The position numbers and the translations under genes are program-made. A stretch of 64,000 nucleotides of DNA from Yamagishiella unicocca (taxonomy: Eukaryota > Chlorophyta > Chlorophyceae > Chlamydomonadales > Volvocaceae), in assembly GCA_003116995.1 (NCBI GenBank), contig BDSL01000058.1, positions 62,001 through 126,000 on the forward strand, in the 5' to 3' direction. Shown in pieces: positions 53,781-64,000 of the stretch. Every line of letters starts with the position of its first letter. The stretch's first letter is position 1. The notes beneath the pieces are model-generated. The model did no database searches and was not told the DNA's origin. It was given only the letters and a program-made list of their open reading frames with translations.

Positions 53781-56723
53781 GGAGGAGGAGGAGGAGGAGG
53801 CGCAGCCGAGGAGGGACGGAGTCAGGGAGGGTCTTAGACGGGGGGGTGGGGGCGGCGCGGGGCAGGCGCTGCCGATGTGGCGCAGAGCGCGGCACAGGTT
53901 GCACGTTTCGTAGGGTTACGGCCGGAGGCGCGTGCATAGAAGACTACTGCTCGGTTGGCGGGCTGCAGGACCACGTGGGATGCACGTGTTCGTAATTCAT
54001 GTGTGACGCCGAACAAGAGGAGGCGCCGGCAGAGGGCTCAGGGGAGGGTGGCGCCGGGGGGCGGGGCGGGGGCTGTATGGGTGGGGGGGAGGTGGGGGGA
54101 GAGGAACCCCGCGTATGGAGCCGGAGCGGGGGAGGGAGGAGTGCGTGGCCAGCGGGCTGGCAAGGTAGAGCGTTTGTAGGGGGGGGTTGGATTCCCTCCG
54201 CGGCGGCGGTGTGTGCGACGAGAGGCGGCGGCATGACGCGCACGGTGTGGATGTGTTGCGGCTAACGCGGCGCAGCGGTACGACACGATTCGAGGACCCA
54301 ACCTGTGCCGACCACCGGTGGAGCACGTTCACGTGTGGTGCACGTGTGTGCATGCATGGTGTGCGGAGCATCCCGTGTGGTGCGTGCGGCGGCATGGTGT
54401 GTATTGGGGGGGGAGGGGGGCGGCGCCGGGTGAGGTGGTGTGAGGTGGCGGATAGTGTGTTTCGCTGCGACATTGCGGGGCGTCATCCACTCGGTTCGGG
54501 TGGAGACCGTTCGGGCCGGCTTTGGCCGTGGGCCTCATCATCCTCATTGTCCCAACGAACAGTCGGTCGGTCTGTCAGTCAGTCAGCATTCTCACCCCTC
54601 CGGTTGGCGCGCGGCCCCGCTGGACGGTGGGCAGCGGCGTCGTCGTCGTGCTGGGGCGGTCGTCGTGTTGGACAAAGTGATTCAAGGAGGGCGTGACGGC
54701 CACGGCGGGATGCGGCTGGTGGGCTCGGACTGCGCAGGGGGATCACCTTATAAGGTGGGGGGGTGAGGAGGACAGCGGCAGGGCGGGGGGACAGACGGAG
54801 GAGACTGCGAATGCACCGCCAGCCGCGGAACCGACAGTCGCAGGTCTGAGCAGAGGAGTTCAGCAGGCTACGGCCGCAGTTCCTCCAGGTAGGGAGCTGG
54901 GGTGTGTGGGAGTGAAGGCAGAGCGTTGTCGGACGAGGCTCAGGGAGCCTCTTTGCCGGCGCTCGCATTCTGCGGCTGATGCCATTGGGCACGATGCCAT
55001 TATGAGCAAGATGACTCTTGATCGGGAGGAAGAGCGCCCAGTGGCGCTAGGTTACTCGTGCATTTACGTGCATGGAGCGAATGGTGACGGACGGTATGGT
55101 AGCCCAGTGTAACGGCTAAGGAGCGCATAACCTGTACACTGTGCACGTGAGAACTCCTAAAACTTTCCTAGGCACTTGACAGTTACAAAAGAATGAAGTG
55201 CATTCTGCAAATAGAACACCAGAATCGTGATGCCTTGCGTCGACATGCGCACAACCGGGACACCGAAACCACCAAACACTATATTCCATCCAGGTTCACC
55301 CTCTCTCCCCGCACCAGGGGGAATCCATGCACCTGTACGACCGAAGCTGTGTTATCACAGCTGCGAAGTACATACATAGACACAACTCGCACATCACAGA
55401 TGGAGGTAGCTGGAACCGCCTGCTGCGGCAAGAATGCCAAGCACTCGTGCGCCAATCAGCCCTGATAGCCCGCAGCGTATGACACTGCCCTCCAACACCA
55501 AACAGCGAGCGAGCGCAACTGATATTGTGCATGTCGTAGCGCGCAAATGGCCCACGGACTCTTGGAAAGCCCGGTGGAGGGGCAGGGGGGCAAACAAGCT
55601 GAACTTCCTCTAAATCACGCAGCAGCGGACAAACAAGCTGAACCTCCTCTGAACCACGCAGCAACTTGATCAACTACAAGTCACAGATATCATGCAAGTG
55701 CGGCTATGTAACGTTACGGTCCGTCAGCGCCAGTTGCCACGTAGGCATGGCGGAGGGGAAACCCTTAGCGGGCGTCTGGCCGGCGATGCCTAGTACGTTG
55801 TAGAGCGCGGCCGCCGCTACAATTATTCACAGATAGCCCCGGGTCGCTTTCCAAACAGGGGCCTCCAAGTATCGACCGCCTGACTTCTTTCAGCATCCAT
55901 GCAAGACATTTTTACCGTGGCCGCAAATTGACCGCCACTCTTTCTCCTGCAGCCCGCCGTAGCAAACCTTTTGACATCTCGGGGCGACGCGGACTTCAGC
56001 AACCAGCCAGTCCAGTAAACAACAGTGAACAGAGTTGCTAGCCGCCCTCGGCATGAAGGGCGGTGTGACTCTGACAACCTTTGCGACGGGCCTATCAAAC
56101 CTAAGCACCTTCACAATATACAACCCTTTGTGCGGGGTACATTGTTGCTAGGTAAGCAATAATCAGAAGCTTAATACATGCGAGACGAACCGGGCGGCGG
56201 GAACCCCCCAGCTAATGGCCTCATGGCATGGTGGGGGTGATCGCCTGGGCTGCCGAAACGTCAGTACCGCGGGCCATCCGCGGGGCGTGACTGCGTGCCT
56301 GGCCTGGACATGCCCGTATGAGCGAGAGCAACACCGGGACGCCGACGAGGCACCCTGCGGCGAGGAGCCCTAATCAACCTCCATCACCAGCCGCGCCCCT
56401 GTTGGCCTGTGGGACCCCTAGCACGCCCGACAAGCCCTGAAACTTCTCACAGCTATCATTCGAAGCACGCAACAACAACGCCACCAAAAATTTGGTTCCT
56501 CAACTCCATCATAACCTCAACTAACCATACTCTCTTTTCAACCGACGTCGTCACCTGGGCCTTTTGGCTTAGTGCAGCAAAACCAACCTAAAGCAAGCAC
56601 GCGTCTGTCTGAAGTTGATATCCTCTCTCTGTACCTGCACCTGTAGAGCCTGACTACGCGCCTCTCGAGCTGTAGCGTTTTGCTGCTTCAACGCAAACGC
56701 CGCCTTGACTGCCATGGCATCGC
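53781..56723. other. Convergent 3' region, no gene recognised
   Basis: Between the PP2A B'' stop and the end of the long - strand frame. TGTAA at 55108-55112 is a possible poly(A) signal for the PP2A gene. A local duplication (AACAAGCTGAACTTCCTCT / AACAAGCTGAACCTCCTCT) lies near 55,590-55,650. The several 60-170-codon frames are not convincing. Confidence 0.5.
55108..55112 (+). terminator. Candidate TGTAA poly(A) signal for the PP2A B'' gene
   Basis: First TGTAA noticed after the stop at 53780, giving a long 3' UTR of about 1.3 kb. Confidence 0.3.
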
Positions 56724-59700
56724 CTAAGAACCACACCCTGCGCTACCTGCCAAACAAATCCGCACAGCGCAGCTTTCGGTGCACACGGTCGCGGAGGCTA
56801 AAAACGTTGGGTCAAGACCGCTGCACAGCTGGCTCACAGCAAGCGCTGCTACCTCCAAAAACAAGCGCCCGCGCTCTGCTGCGCTCATCTCTGCCCCTGC
56901 CCTGCGCCAATCTCTGGTATTACACTCGGACCGGTTGGGTCGGGCTGACCGCAAACAGCCTAGCGTTCCGGAGCTTGCATCTGCGGTTGGGTTACATGAA
57001 GGGGGCGAGATGGCTATATGGAAGCAAGCATCAAGGGTAAGCTCCCCCCACTCAGCACACGCTCGGTGGACAGGGCAGGGAGGGAAGCGTGGCAGCCCAA
57101 TAAACCTTACATTCTGAAGATGTTTGCAAACCCCTAAAGCCAGCCATTGAGCCCACTGACCGCGACGACAACTGCCCCTGACCCCTAGCGACGCCGTACG
57201 CGCACACACCTTGTACGTGTACGACGGCATCATCACCGCCGCCGACTTAGACGGCATTCCAGTCTCCGAGAGGCGAGCCATGCCGTACGTGTCGGCGTTG
57301 TACAGGAAGGCCGACTGGCGGCCGCCGTAACCCCCGGCGCTGCTGCTGCTGCAGCGGTTAGCTCCGGTGCTGTAGTGAGGCGGCCCGCCAGGCGCCCCAA
57401 CAGGCGGCCACCCAGGTGGCGCCACGGGGACACGAGCACGGGGCGCAGTCCGGGGGAGCAACCCGGTTGCGGGGGGTACACGCTGCAGCCGCACCGGCGC
57501 AGCCGCAGGCATCTGCATCTCGAAGTCCATGTCCTCCTGGGGGGACATAGGTCGGTAGGGGGCCAGCTCCTGCGGCCCCATCGTCGGACCGGCGCGTCTA
57601 ACCGCATGCACGCCCTTGGGCGCCACCACGGGGATGGGCGCCGCCGCCGCCGTACGCCACATCGCACGTACGCTGCTTGCGTCACCGACGTCGTACCGAT
57701 TGCCACTGGGCCTGGGCGCGCCAGCGTCTGCCCACTCAACCGCCATGTGCCCACTTCCGCCGCCATCGCGGAGCAGCTGCCGCCGACCAGGAACTAGTGG
57801 CGGCTGCGAGCTCAGAGACGGCGCCGCCATAGTTGTCGTACAGGTCGCGTGGCGCAGCTGTACGAGGTCATCGTAGCAGGGAAGACCAGCGGGCGCCTCG
57901 GTAGAAGCGGAACCGGCGGCGATTACGTCGCCCGCCTGCCACGATCCACCCGATGGCCGCACCCGCTGCGTCAGCGCAGCGATCAGAGCGGAGGTCGTCG
58001 CGTTGCCGCCGGCTGACAGGTCCAGACCCAGTAACTGCTGCTGGCGCGCCTGCGGCTGCTCCACCAGCCGCTGAGGGGCCGCCGAGGGTGCGGGCGGCTT
58101 CTGATCCTCGTCACGGCGATGCCGAGGAACCTCCAGGCGTTCCTCACACTGCTGCTGCTGTTCACGCAGCCGCAGAGGCACCGGAACGAGCGGCGGCTCC
58201 TGGGGGTTCTGATGTCGACGCGGCGGTAGCAGGGGGCGCCCGTGGGCCTGCTTCTTCTGCGGCGGCTCCTGGTCTAGAACCAGCCCGGGCAGCTGGCCCG
58301 AACCACCCACCACCAACATACAAGCCGCGTTGTTCAGATCCACGCTATCGTGGCCGCAGAGGCCGCGCTGCGACTCCAGATCGCCGTGCGGTGGCAGGTA
58401 GCCGCGAGAGTGCCGGTCCAGGGAGGGGCCCGCCATGCGGGGTGCGGCGAGGGCCGCACGGGGCCCCGAGACGACTGGAGCGGCGCCGCTGGAGGGGCAG
58501 CGGCCGGGAGGCAGGCCGGTCACTGCGGGAGCGGACGGCGGCCTGGTCGTGGGGCCGGGAGCTGCCGACCCTGGTGGCGCGTACGGCTGCAGCGCCGGCC
58601 CAGACAGCGTGGATCCTGTGCCAACGGCGTGGGGCTCGGTGCTGCGTGTGGCAGTGCGGCTGCTACTGCTGCTGCTGGTGCTGCCGTGCGCGTCTGGCTC
58701 CTGCGCCGGTGACTCGTCCTGCCACACCGACCCGCACCCCGCCGCCGCAGCTGCTGCTTGTCGCGCCCTGGCCGCCTCCGCGCAACGCTGCGCGTCGGCT
58801 TTGCACAGCGAAGGCCCTTGAGGGTAGTCCACGAGGGTAGTGGCACCACCAGTCCGGGTGCCTGCCGCCGCAGCCGCTCCCGCAGCACTGGGACCGCAGG
58901 CCGCAGGCTCCCGCCGCATCCTGCCACCCCCAGCGGTGCTGCCGCTGTTTGCTGGGCTGATCCCAGCTGCGGAGGCGTCTCGTGCCGCAATTGGGTCAGC
59001 CTCACCGGTGCCTGGGGATGACTTCTCCGCCACCCCCGGCGCAGCTGGCGCCGAGGAGGAGGCCATCCTGGCCACCAGGTCGTCCACGGACGCCGACTGG
59101 CACAAGCTATCCAGCTGCTGGACCACCAGCTGGATCCACTGCGGGTGCAGCTTGTCGCGGTGCATGAGAAGCGTCTGCGCGATGCGCATCTTTTCCAAGA
59201 GGTCGGGTCCCCCCTTGGACGGCGACTGCGCCATCATGGAGAGGCAGGCCACCGGATCGCCCGACAACTCAGCGCCGCTTGTCACCCTAGCCGCAGGTGC
59301 GGTGGCACCGTGCCGGCTGCTGGGGAGGCTGTTTGGGTGTTGGGAGGACCTGGGGCCCTGGGTGAGGGCCCGCGCCGCAGCGGGCGCACAGTCCACCGGC
59401 TGCGGCGCCCGCGCAGGCGTAGGAGGGAAGGGAGCCGCGGGCAAACTGGCGGCGCTGGTTCGGTTCCTTGTATAACCAATGGTGCCGGCGTTCGCGCCGC
59501 CACCGCTGCTGTTGCAGGGTTCGTCCGATACGCCCGAGCCTGCCGGACTGGGACGTGCGCTCGAGTATCGAAGCCTGTGCGTCGCGCCAGCTATGGCCGT
59601 TGATCGGCGGGGGCCAGCCGGAGGTTGTCGGAGCAGCGCCTTCTCCTCCAAGGCGAGATGGTTGGGACGCGGCAGGCACTCATCCTCCTCAGCGCCGGCG

Positions 59701-60305
59701 GTGGCGAACCTGAGGTCGTATGGCTGAACCACTGCAATGCCACCGGCCGATATGACACTCCGACGCTTGGTGGCATGCATTAGCCGTTCATCTTCCGCCT
59801 CTTGAGGCGAGCCAGCTGGCGAAGGAGAGCACCGCTTGGAGGCGGCACAAGAAAGTGGAGGAGCTCCAGGCTCGCTGAGGCTTGCGGTGCGGTACGCGCT
59901 GGCTGGGTCGAGACCACCCGAAAAGTGTGAAGGCGCGATGCTGCGCGGCTTTGGCAACGCAACGCTCATGGTGCGTTGCGATTGGGCGCTGACAACGTAG
60001 CTTGTATTCAAGGAAAATGCATAGGCATCCAGCTGTTGCTGAGCGTCTTGAGGTGCCAGTTCGACCCGTTCTTGAACAATACCGTATGAGTACGGCCTCT
60101 CCCGCCTGCACGTGTGACAACGCTGATGTCGATCGGCGGGTATGAATGAGTACCTCTGAAGAAGTCGATAGCAATCAAGAAGTCCCAGGAAGATAGAAAC
60201 AGGATAGATGCCACGCACCTTTCGTAAGAAGTAGTGAAGTCGCCCGCCTCTACCTTCGCCGCCTGCAGAAAAGCGGGAAATGAAGTTAAGTCTCAGCGAA
60301 ACCAC
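56724..60305 (-). CDS. Unrecognised long low-complexity protein
   Basis: An uninterrupted 1,193-codon frame. The best-supported coding part runs from ATG 59969 (MSVALPKPRSIAPSHFSGG, good context caccATGAG) to about 57210. Upstream, a GTGCGT...GTGCAG pair between about 60220 and 60110 could be an intron joining a first exon at 60305. Downstream of 57210 (AAG then GTGTGT) the sequence looks less protein-like, and a TGTAA on - at 57112-57108 hints that the transcript may end near there; the 3' structure is unresolved. Composition is rich in Ala, Pro, Ser, Gly and Gln. The one ordered segment is a helix, about residues 370-415, with KMRIAQTLLMHRDKLHPQWI and VVQQLDSLCQSASVDDLVARM. No family or function is recognised; a regulatory or scaffold protein is a guess. 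Confidence 0.6.
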   Translation of the reverse strand: MVSLRLNFISRFSAGGEGRGGRLHYFLRKVRGIYPVSIFLGLLDCYRLLQRYSFIPADRHQRCHTCRRERPYSYGIVQERVELAPQDAQQQLDAYAFSLNTSYVVSAQSQRTMSVALPKPRSIAPSHFSGGLDPASAYRTASLSEPGAPPLSCAASKRCSPSPAGSPQEAEDERLMHATKRRSVISAGGIAVVQPYDLRFATAGAEEDECLPRPNHLALEEKALLRQPPAGPRRSTAIAGATHRLRYSSARPSPAGSGVSDEPCNSSGGGANAGTIGYTRNRTSAASLPAAPFPPTPARAPQPVDCAPAAARALTQGPRSSQHPNSLPSSRHGATAPAARVTSGAELSGDPVACLSMMAQSPSKGGPDLLEKMRIAQTLLMHRDKLHPQWIQLVVQQLDSLCQSASVDDLVARMASSSAPAAPGVAEKSSPGTGEADPIAARDASAAGISPANSGSTAGGGRMRREPAACGPSAAGAAAAAGTRTGGATTLVDYPQGPSLCKADAQRCAEAARARQAAAAAAGCGSVWQDESPAQEPDAHGSTSSSSSSRTATRSTEPHAVGTGSTLSGPALQPYAPPGSAAPGPTTRPPSAPAVTGLPPGRCPSSGAAPVVSGPRAALAAPRMAGPSLDRHSRGYLPPHGDLESQRGLCGHDSVDLNNAACMLVVGGSGQLPGLVLDQEPPQKKQAHGRPLLPPRRHQNPQEPPLVPVPLRLREQQQQCEERLEVPRHRRDEDQKPPAPSAAPQRLVEQPQARQQQLLGLDLSAGGNATTSALIAALTQRVRPSGGSWQAGDVIAAGSASTEAPAGLPCYDDLVQLRHATCTTTMAAPSLSSQPPLVPGRRQLLRDGGGSGHMAVEWADAGAPRPSGNRYDVGDASSVRAMWRTAAAAPIPVVAPKGVHAVRRAGPTMGPQELAPYRPMSPQEDMDFEMQMPAAAPVRLQRVPPATGLLPRTAPRARVPVAPPGWPPVGAPGGPPHYSTGANRCSSSSAGGYGGRQSAFLYNADTYGMARLSETGMPSKSAAVMMPSYTYKVCARTASLGVRGSCRRGQWAQWLALGVCKHLQNVRFIGLPRFPPCPVHRACAEWGELTLDACFHIAISPPSCNPTADASSGTLGCLRSARPNRSECNTRDWRRAGAEMSAAERGRLFLEVAALAVSQLCSGLDPTFLASATVCTESCAVRICLAGSAGCGS
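57108..57112 (-). terminator. TGTAA on -, possible poly(A) signal
   Basis: Lies 98 bases past the last well-supported coding base (57210) of the long - strand gene. If it is used, the open frame beyond it is not coding. Confidence 0.3.
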
Positions 60306-61324
60306 TGCAATATTTCAATCTAGTGTGTAATAAAAGTCTTCTTCAGGACTGTATATTCTCACCTTCCTCTCGTCGCGCTTTCGTATGCCTCGCTTCTGTA
60401 TGTCGCAACCAACATTGTCATCATTAGCGCCGATTAATTCTGCGACGCTAGCAAGGGCGTCCAGCTTCTGCACGGTGACAGCCGCGTGTAGAGCATAGAC
60501 GGCTCGGGTTTAGTGACGTATTTAGCTCGTACCTAGCACTCGAAATCGCCGCAACATAGTTAAGTTCTTACCGAGAAAGCCATAATAATTAATTCTAGCA
60601 ATACTTCAATGCCTGAATCAGACAGTGGTCAAAGAGGAGGGTCGGCACTTGGCGGGCGGGCGCGCGAAACTGAGAAATGGGCGGGAGACGGAGAGCAACC
60701 TCTTCGGCTCTACCAGTAGCTCTCAGGCCCCCCCTTACTCAAATACAGCATGCATTTTCATGGCCTACATGCCCTGGTCTGCAATGAGCCTGTACCAGGT
60801 GGCAGGCAACGCTTAAAAAACGCGCGCGCACTTTGTACACAATAAACAAATAGCACCACACCCTAGAAGCCGCACTCTGCACACGCGTCTTATAGGGCAA
60901 TCCATGCTTACCTGGCGACGTCCGCTAGGTTGGCAAGGCCAAGGAAGCTGCGCAACTTTCGCTACTGCTCTTCACGACGCGCGCCCGGCTTGAGGGCCAC
61001 CGATGCGCCAGCTTGCGGCCTGTACTTCTATTGTGGGGGAGGAGTCGTGGGCTATACAAGCATCGTGGGTTGGTGGTGCAATGGGGAGCTGGAGGGTCAC
61101 TGAACTTTCTAAATGCAGTGCTTAGCCATATATGTAAAGGAAGGCTGCGTATTAATGGATTGTGGTTTGTCATACAAACATAGAACGCCACCATTTAGAA
61201 CGGCACCATATATCATTTGTACGACGAGGTTGAATTGGAATCGCATGAGAGGATCAGATTCGGTTTAATGGTAAACTTCATCCATTTAACACATTAGTAT
61301 GCATAGCCTGTGCGCCGTGCAGAG
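60306..61324. other. Divergent intergenic region
   Basis: Separates the long - strand gene from the + strand LON-domain gene. Rather AT-rich; no gene, repeat or clear promoter element is recognised. Confidence 0.5.
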
Positions 61325-64000
61325 ATGAGGGCGGGAGAAACGTACCGCATATGCTCAGGCCGGCCGCAGGTCACAAGAGCGACAGCATGTTCTTTTGCTT
61401 CGCCACTGGCATGCATCCAAAAACCACGGAAGTGCAGTGCTCCATCTATTGTATGTCATCGTCCATACGGGGCGTCAGTACGATGCTTCAGCTCTGGATT
61501 TAGAGACCGAGACGTTAGGGAGGCTGCAAAGAAGCTGAGCTATATATTCTACAAGGGTGAGCTGATGGCCGACGAACGTGTCCTGTCTGCCCATGCCCAG
61601 CTCATCCAAACCCTGCCTATGCCACCTTCGGTCGCGCATCACCCCACGCTCCACAGCGCAGCCCCTCTGACACCCGGCACCAACGTCCCATGGCCTCAAT
61701 CACCTCCCTGATGAGGTTCAGGTGACGCCGCAGCTCCTTGCACTACGCTCCCGGCGTCTCAACCTGTTGAGGTGCCCCACGCTGCGCTGGGCCGCCTTCA
61801 TACCCTGGGCCTGCTCCCCTCGCTCCACGATCTGCCCCTTTGGCGTGCCGACTCGGTGGTGCTAGTAGGTCAGCAAGCACTGCTGCATGTCCACACGCCC
61901 CACTACGTCCACATGTTTGACAGCCTCTTTGCGACGGGCAACGGGCCATGGGTGTTCGGCCACGTCCGCCTCCCTGCCGGCTCCCGCAACCTGGGCGCGT
62001 CCGAATGGGCCCTATGCGTCCCGGGGTCCCGAGCCCCCACCGTCGGTGTGCTGATGGAGGTCAACAGGGCCTTGCGGCTGGAGGATGGCAAGCTGATGGT
62101 CTTAGCAACAGCGTTGTGTCGTATAAAGGTGAGCCGGGCGACGCCAGCGGGTGTCATATGGTTTGGGGTAGCGGCGTCGCAACAGTGGTGCAGTTTGCAG
62201 AGCCCGTACGCATGAAAAGCTGTGGCTCGTCCAGTCTTACTGTGTAACACGCAAGCAGGGTTGGCCTGGCATGCCGTGTGTGGGTGGCGTGCAGTCGAGC
62301 GAGTCAGCAATTGTGAGATAGGGGTGTGAGGTCGTAGCAGAGGCACGTGCGCGCCCGTCCAAGCAATGGCGCGCGCTCAGTGCGTCTTTTTACGTTCTAA
62401 TGTAGCAACAGCTTGCCATGCTTTGTGTGGAGCTGGAAGTAATGCCTGCGTGCGAAACCCGTCGCGTGCACTGCGTTATTGCGCTGCACAGTAACTCCTC
62501 GGGCATCTGGGATAAGCCAGGCAGGCAGAGAGACCATGGTCCATTGAATCGCGCCCATGGGACAGGTGCTGCGGTGCAGACACGAGACGCCGTACTCCCG
62601 TGCTGACGTGGAGCTCCTCCACGAGGACGAGCTGCTGGAGATGTACCACCTCCCGGCGCTGGAGGCGGTTCTTGATGCGGCGGCCGCGGCGGCAACGGCA
62701 GCGGCGACGCCAGCGAATGATCCTGCCGATGAACCGGCAGCATCGAGAGGAGCTGAGGCGTACGAACTAAACACGCAGAGTACCGCACTGGGGGCGTTGT
62801 CAGTGCAGCCTGCACTCGAGGATGCACCCGGCGCCGAGGGCGCCAGCGGCGCGCGTGCTGCTGCTGGGCCTCACTCCGCCGGTGCTGCTGCGTCCACTTC
62901 CACCAGCAGCGCACCGGCGGCCCCTGATGCGAATGCTGCCATCCGGGTAGCGGCCTCAGCAGCGCGTGCCGCCGCCGCCGCCGCTGCATGGCATTGGCAC
63001 GGCTACGAGGCCTCCACCGCCCGTGCGTCCTCGTGGCTGGGTCGCTGCCCAGTTGAGGGCTCTGGCCCTGCTGACACGAGGTTACTGGTGACGGAGCTGA
63101 TCGATCACGGAGTGCTTACTGTGGTACCGTTCCCGGACGGGCCCGTGGTGGGGCGATGGGATCTAGCAGCGCTGGGGCGAGCCGCGGCGGCGGACGCCGC
63201 CGCAGCGGTGGCGGCGGTGTTGGCGGCGGAGTCAGTGGGGTCGCAACCGGGCCCAGCGGCCGTGATGCGGCCAGCAGAGGAGCGGCCCAGTGGAGCCGGT
63301 TCGGAGCCTGCAGTGGGCGTCGTTGACCAGCAAGCAGGTTCGTCTAGGGACAGCGCGGCTGCAGTTGACACGGAAGAGGCTTCCAGGGGGGCCAACAGGG
63401 GGGCCAACCCGGGAACGGGCGGGGAGTCGGGTGAGTCGTCCACAGCGACTGACGTGGTGGACCCGCAAGCTGAAGCTGGCGGCGCACGGGAGACGCACTC
63501 GCCGAGCATAACAGCAGCAGCAGCAGCCCATCCTCCCGCCGCGAGGGCCCCCAGTGATGACGCGTCTGCTGAGGCCGCCGACGACGGGCCACCTGGGGGG
63601 AGATATGACGCCGCAGATGGCTTGACGGGCCACACGGTGTACGACCTGCTGTTACTGGAGAGGCGGCTGTGGGTAGAGCTGGACGCGCTGGCGGTGCTGC
63701 AGGCTCGCGTGCACGGGCAGCGGCTGGGGCTTCCCCTGGGGCTGCTGCAGCTGCGCCCTAGCGATGACCTGGCCTCGCAGCAGCTGGCGGCTGCGGCGCG
63801 TCCAGCAGAGGAGCTTTCAGACCGGTTGAGGCAGCTGCTGTCGGAAGGAGGCCGTGACGAGGCGCTGGGCCCTTCTGCCAGGGGGGCCCACAGCGATGGT
63901 AGTGATGGAGAAGCGTCCAGTCGTGGCTCCATTGCCAACCAGAAGCAAATGTTCAAAGACGGAACGCCCCAGCCTCGGGTACATCCCGCCTCGGAGGGGC
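61325..64000 (+). CDS. LON substrate-binding-domain protein, organelle-targeted, runs off window
   Basis: Exons 61325-61556, 61722-62128 and 62566 to at least 64000; frame is kept at both junctions (AAG G|GT GAC and ATA AAG|GTG CTG). At least 691 residues before the window ends. The N-terminus (MRAGETYRICSGRPQVTRAT ... YGASVRCFSSGF) looks like a plastid or mitochondrial transit peptide. Exon 2 carries the LON N-terminal fold: LPLWRADSVVLVGQQALLHV, YVHMFDSLF, WVFGHVRL, VGVLMEVNRALRLEDGKLMV, LATALCRIK. Exon 3 adds VLRCRHETPYSRADVELLHE, then long Ala-rich stretches and a later helix YDLLLLERRLWVELDALAVL. No AAA+ or Ser-Lys protease domain is seen in the window, so it resembles plant stand-alone LON-domain proteins rather than LON protease. 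These domains bind substrates; the partner is unknown. Confidence 0.8.

Noticed and set aside
56170..56300. Short resemblance to the start of small-subunit rRNA (CTTAATACATGCGAGACGAAC)
   Set aside because: Similarity spans only about 20 bases and neighbouring conserved rRNA segments are absent; an organelle-DNA fragment is possible but unsupported.
63105..63956. 283-codon frame on the - strand
   Set aside because: Antisense shadow of the Ala-rich LON-domain exon.

Overview
This window is nuclear DNA from a green alga, most likely a chlorophycean of the volvocine/Chlamydomonas group. The evidence is GC-rich coding sequence, about 100-500 bp GT-AG introns in most genes, TGTAA poly(A)-type signals, many short tandem repeats, and plant-type plastid and mitochondrial transporters. 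The assignment is inferred from sequence character, with no species comparison.

Layout, left to right. (1) 1-3217: no gene recognised; one near-perfect 39-bp palindrome. (2) 3218-10996, +: a roughly 1,570-residue unrecognised protein with an ordered N-terminal half and a low-complexity C-terminal half rich in RPxSA motifs. (3) 12979-18271, -: a 14-exon AZG-type purine permease. (4) 20524-22660, -: a METTL12/13-like methyltransferase, divergent from (5) 23169-24104, +: an intronless mitochondrial succinate/fumarate carrier. (6) 25169-26486, +: a nuclear-encoded, plastid-targeted CemA-like (DLDG1-type) envelope protein. (7) 28062-33503, -: a DnaJ/DnaJ-X co-chaperone with a glycine/valine-rich N-terminal region, divergent from (8) 33889-34539, +: a membrane-anchored ubiquitin-fold protein ending in CaaX. 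(9) 35711-41503, +: a DiT2-like plastid dicarboxylate translocator. (10) 45483-45812, -: a small HNH-nuclease-domain protein. (11) 48121-53780, +: a PP2A B''-type regulatory subunit with EF-hands. (12) 56724-60305, -: a long low-complexity reading frame. (13) 61325 to beyond the right edge, +: an organelle-targeted LON-substrate-binding-domain protein.

Exon boundaries were placed by hand from GT/AG signals, reading-frame continuity and family alignment from memory. For the AZG, methyltransferase, DnaJ, MUB, DiT2, PP2A, CemA and LON genes every listed junction keeps frame. Several genes act at organelle envelopes or membranes (succinate/fumarate carrier, DiT2, CemA-like, AZG, MUB), but there is no sign of an operon or of co-regulation beyond two divergent promoter pairs.

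The most unusual signals are a set of about 30-bp near-identical elements in introns and intergenic DNA. Two copies are flanked by duplications of the local sequence, and several sit just downstream of 5' splice sites. Others are two GC-AG introns, a DnaJ N-terminus resembling the VPS13/ATG2 C-terminal lipid-binding region, a possible 23-nt gap near the start of the first gene, and 57-residue and 25-codon internal duplications.
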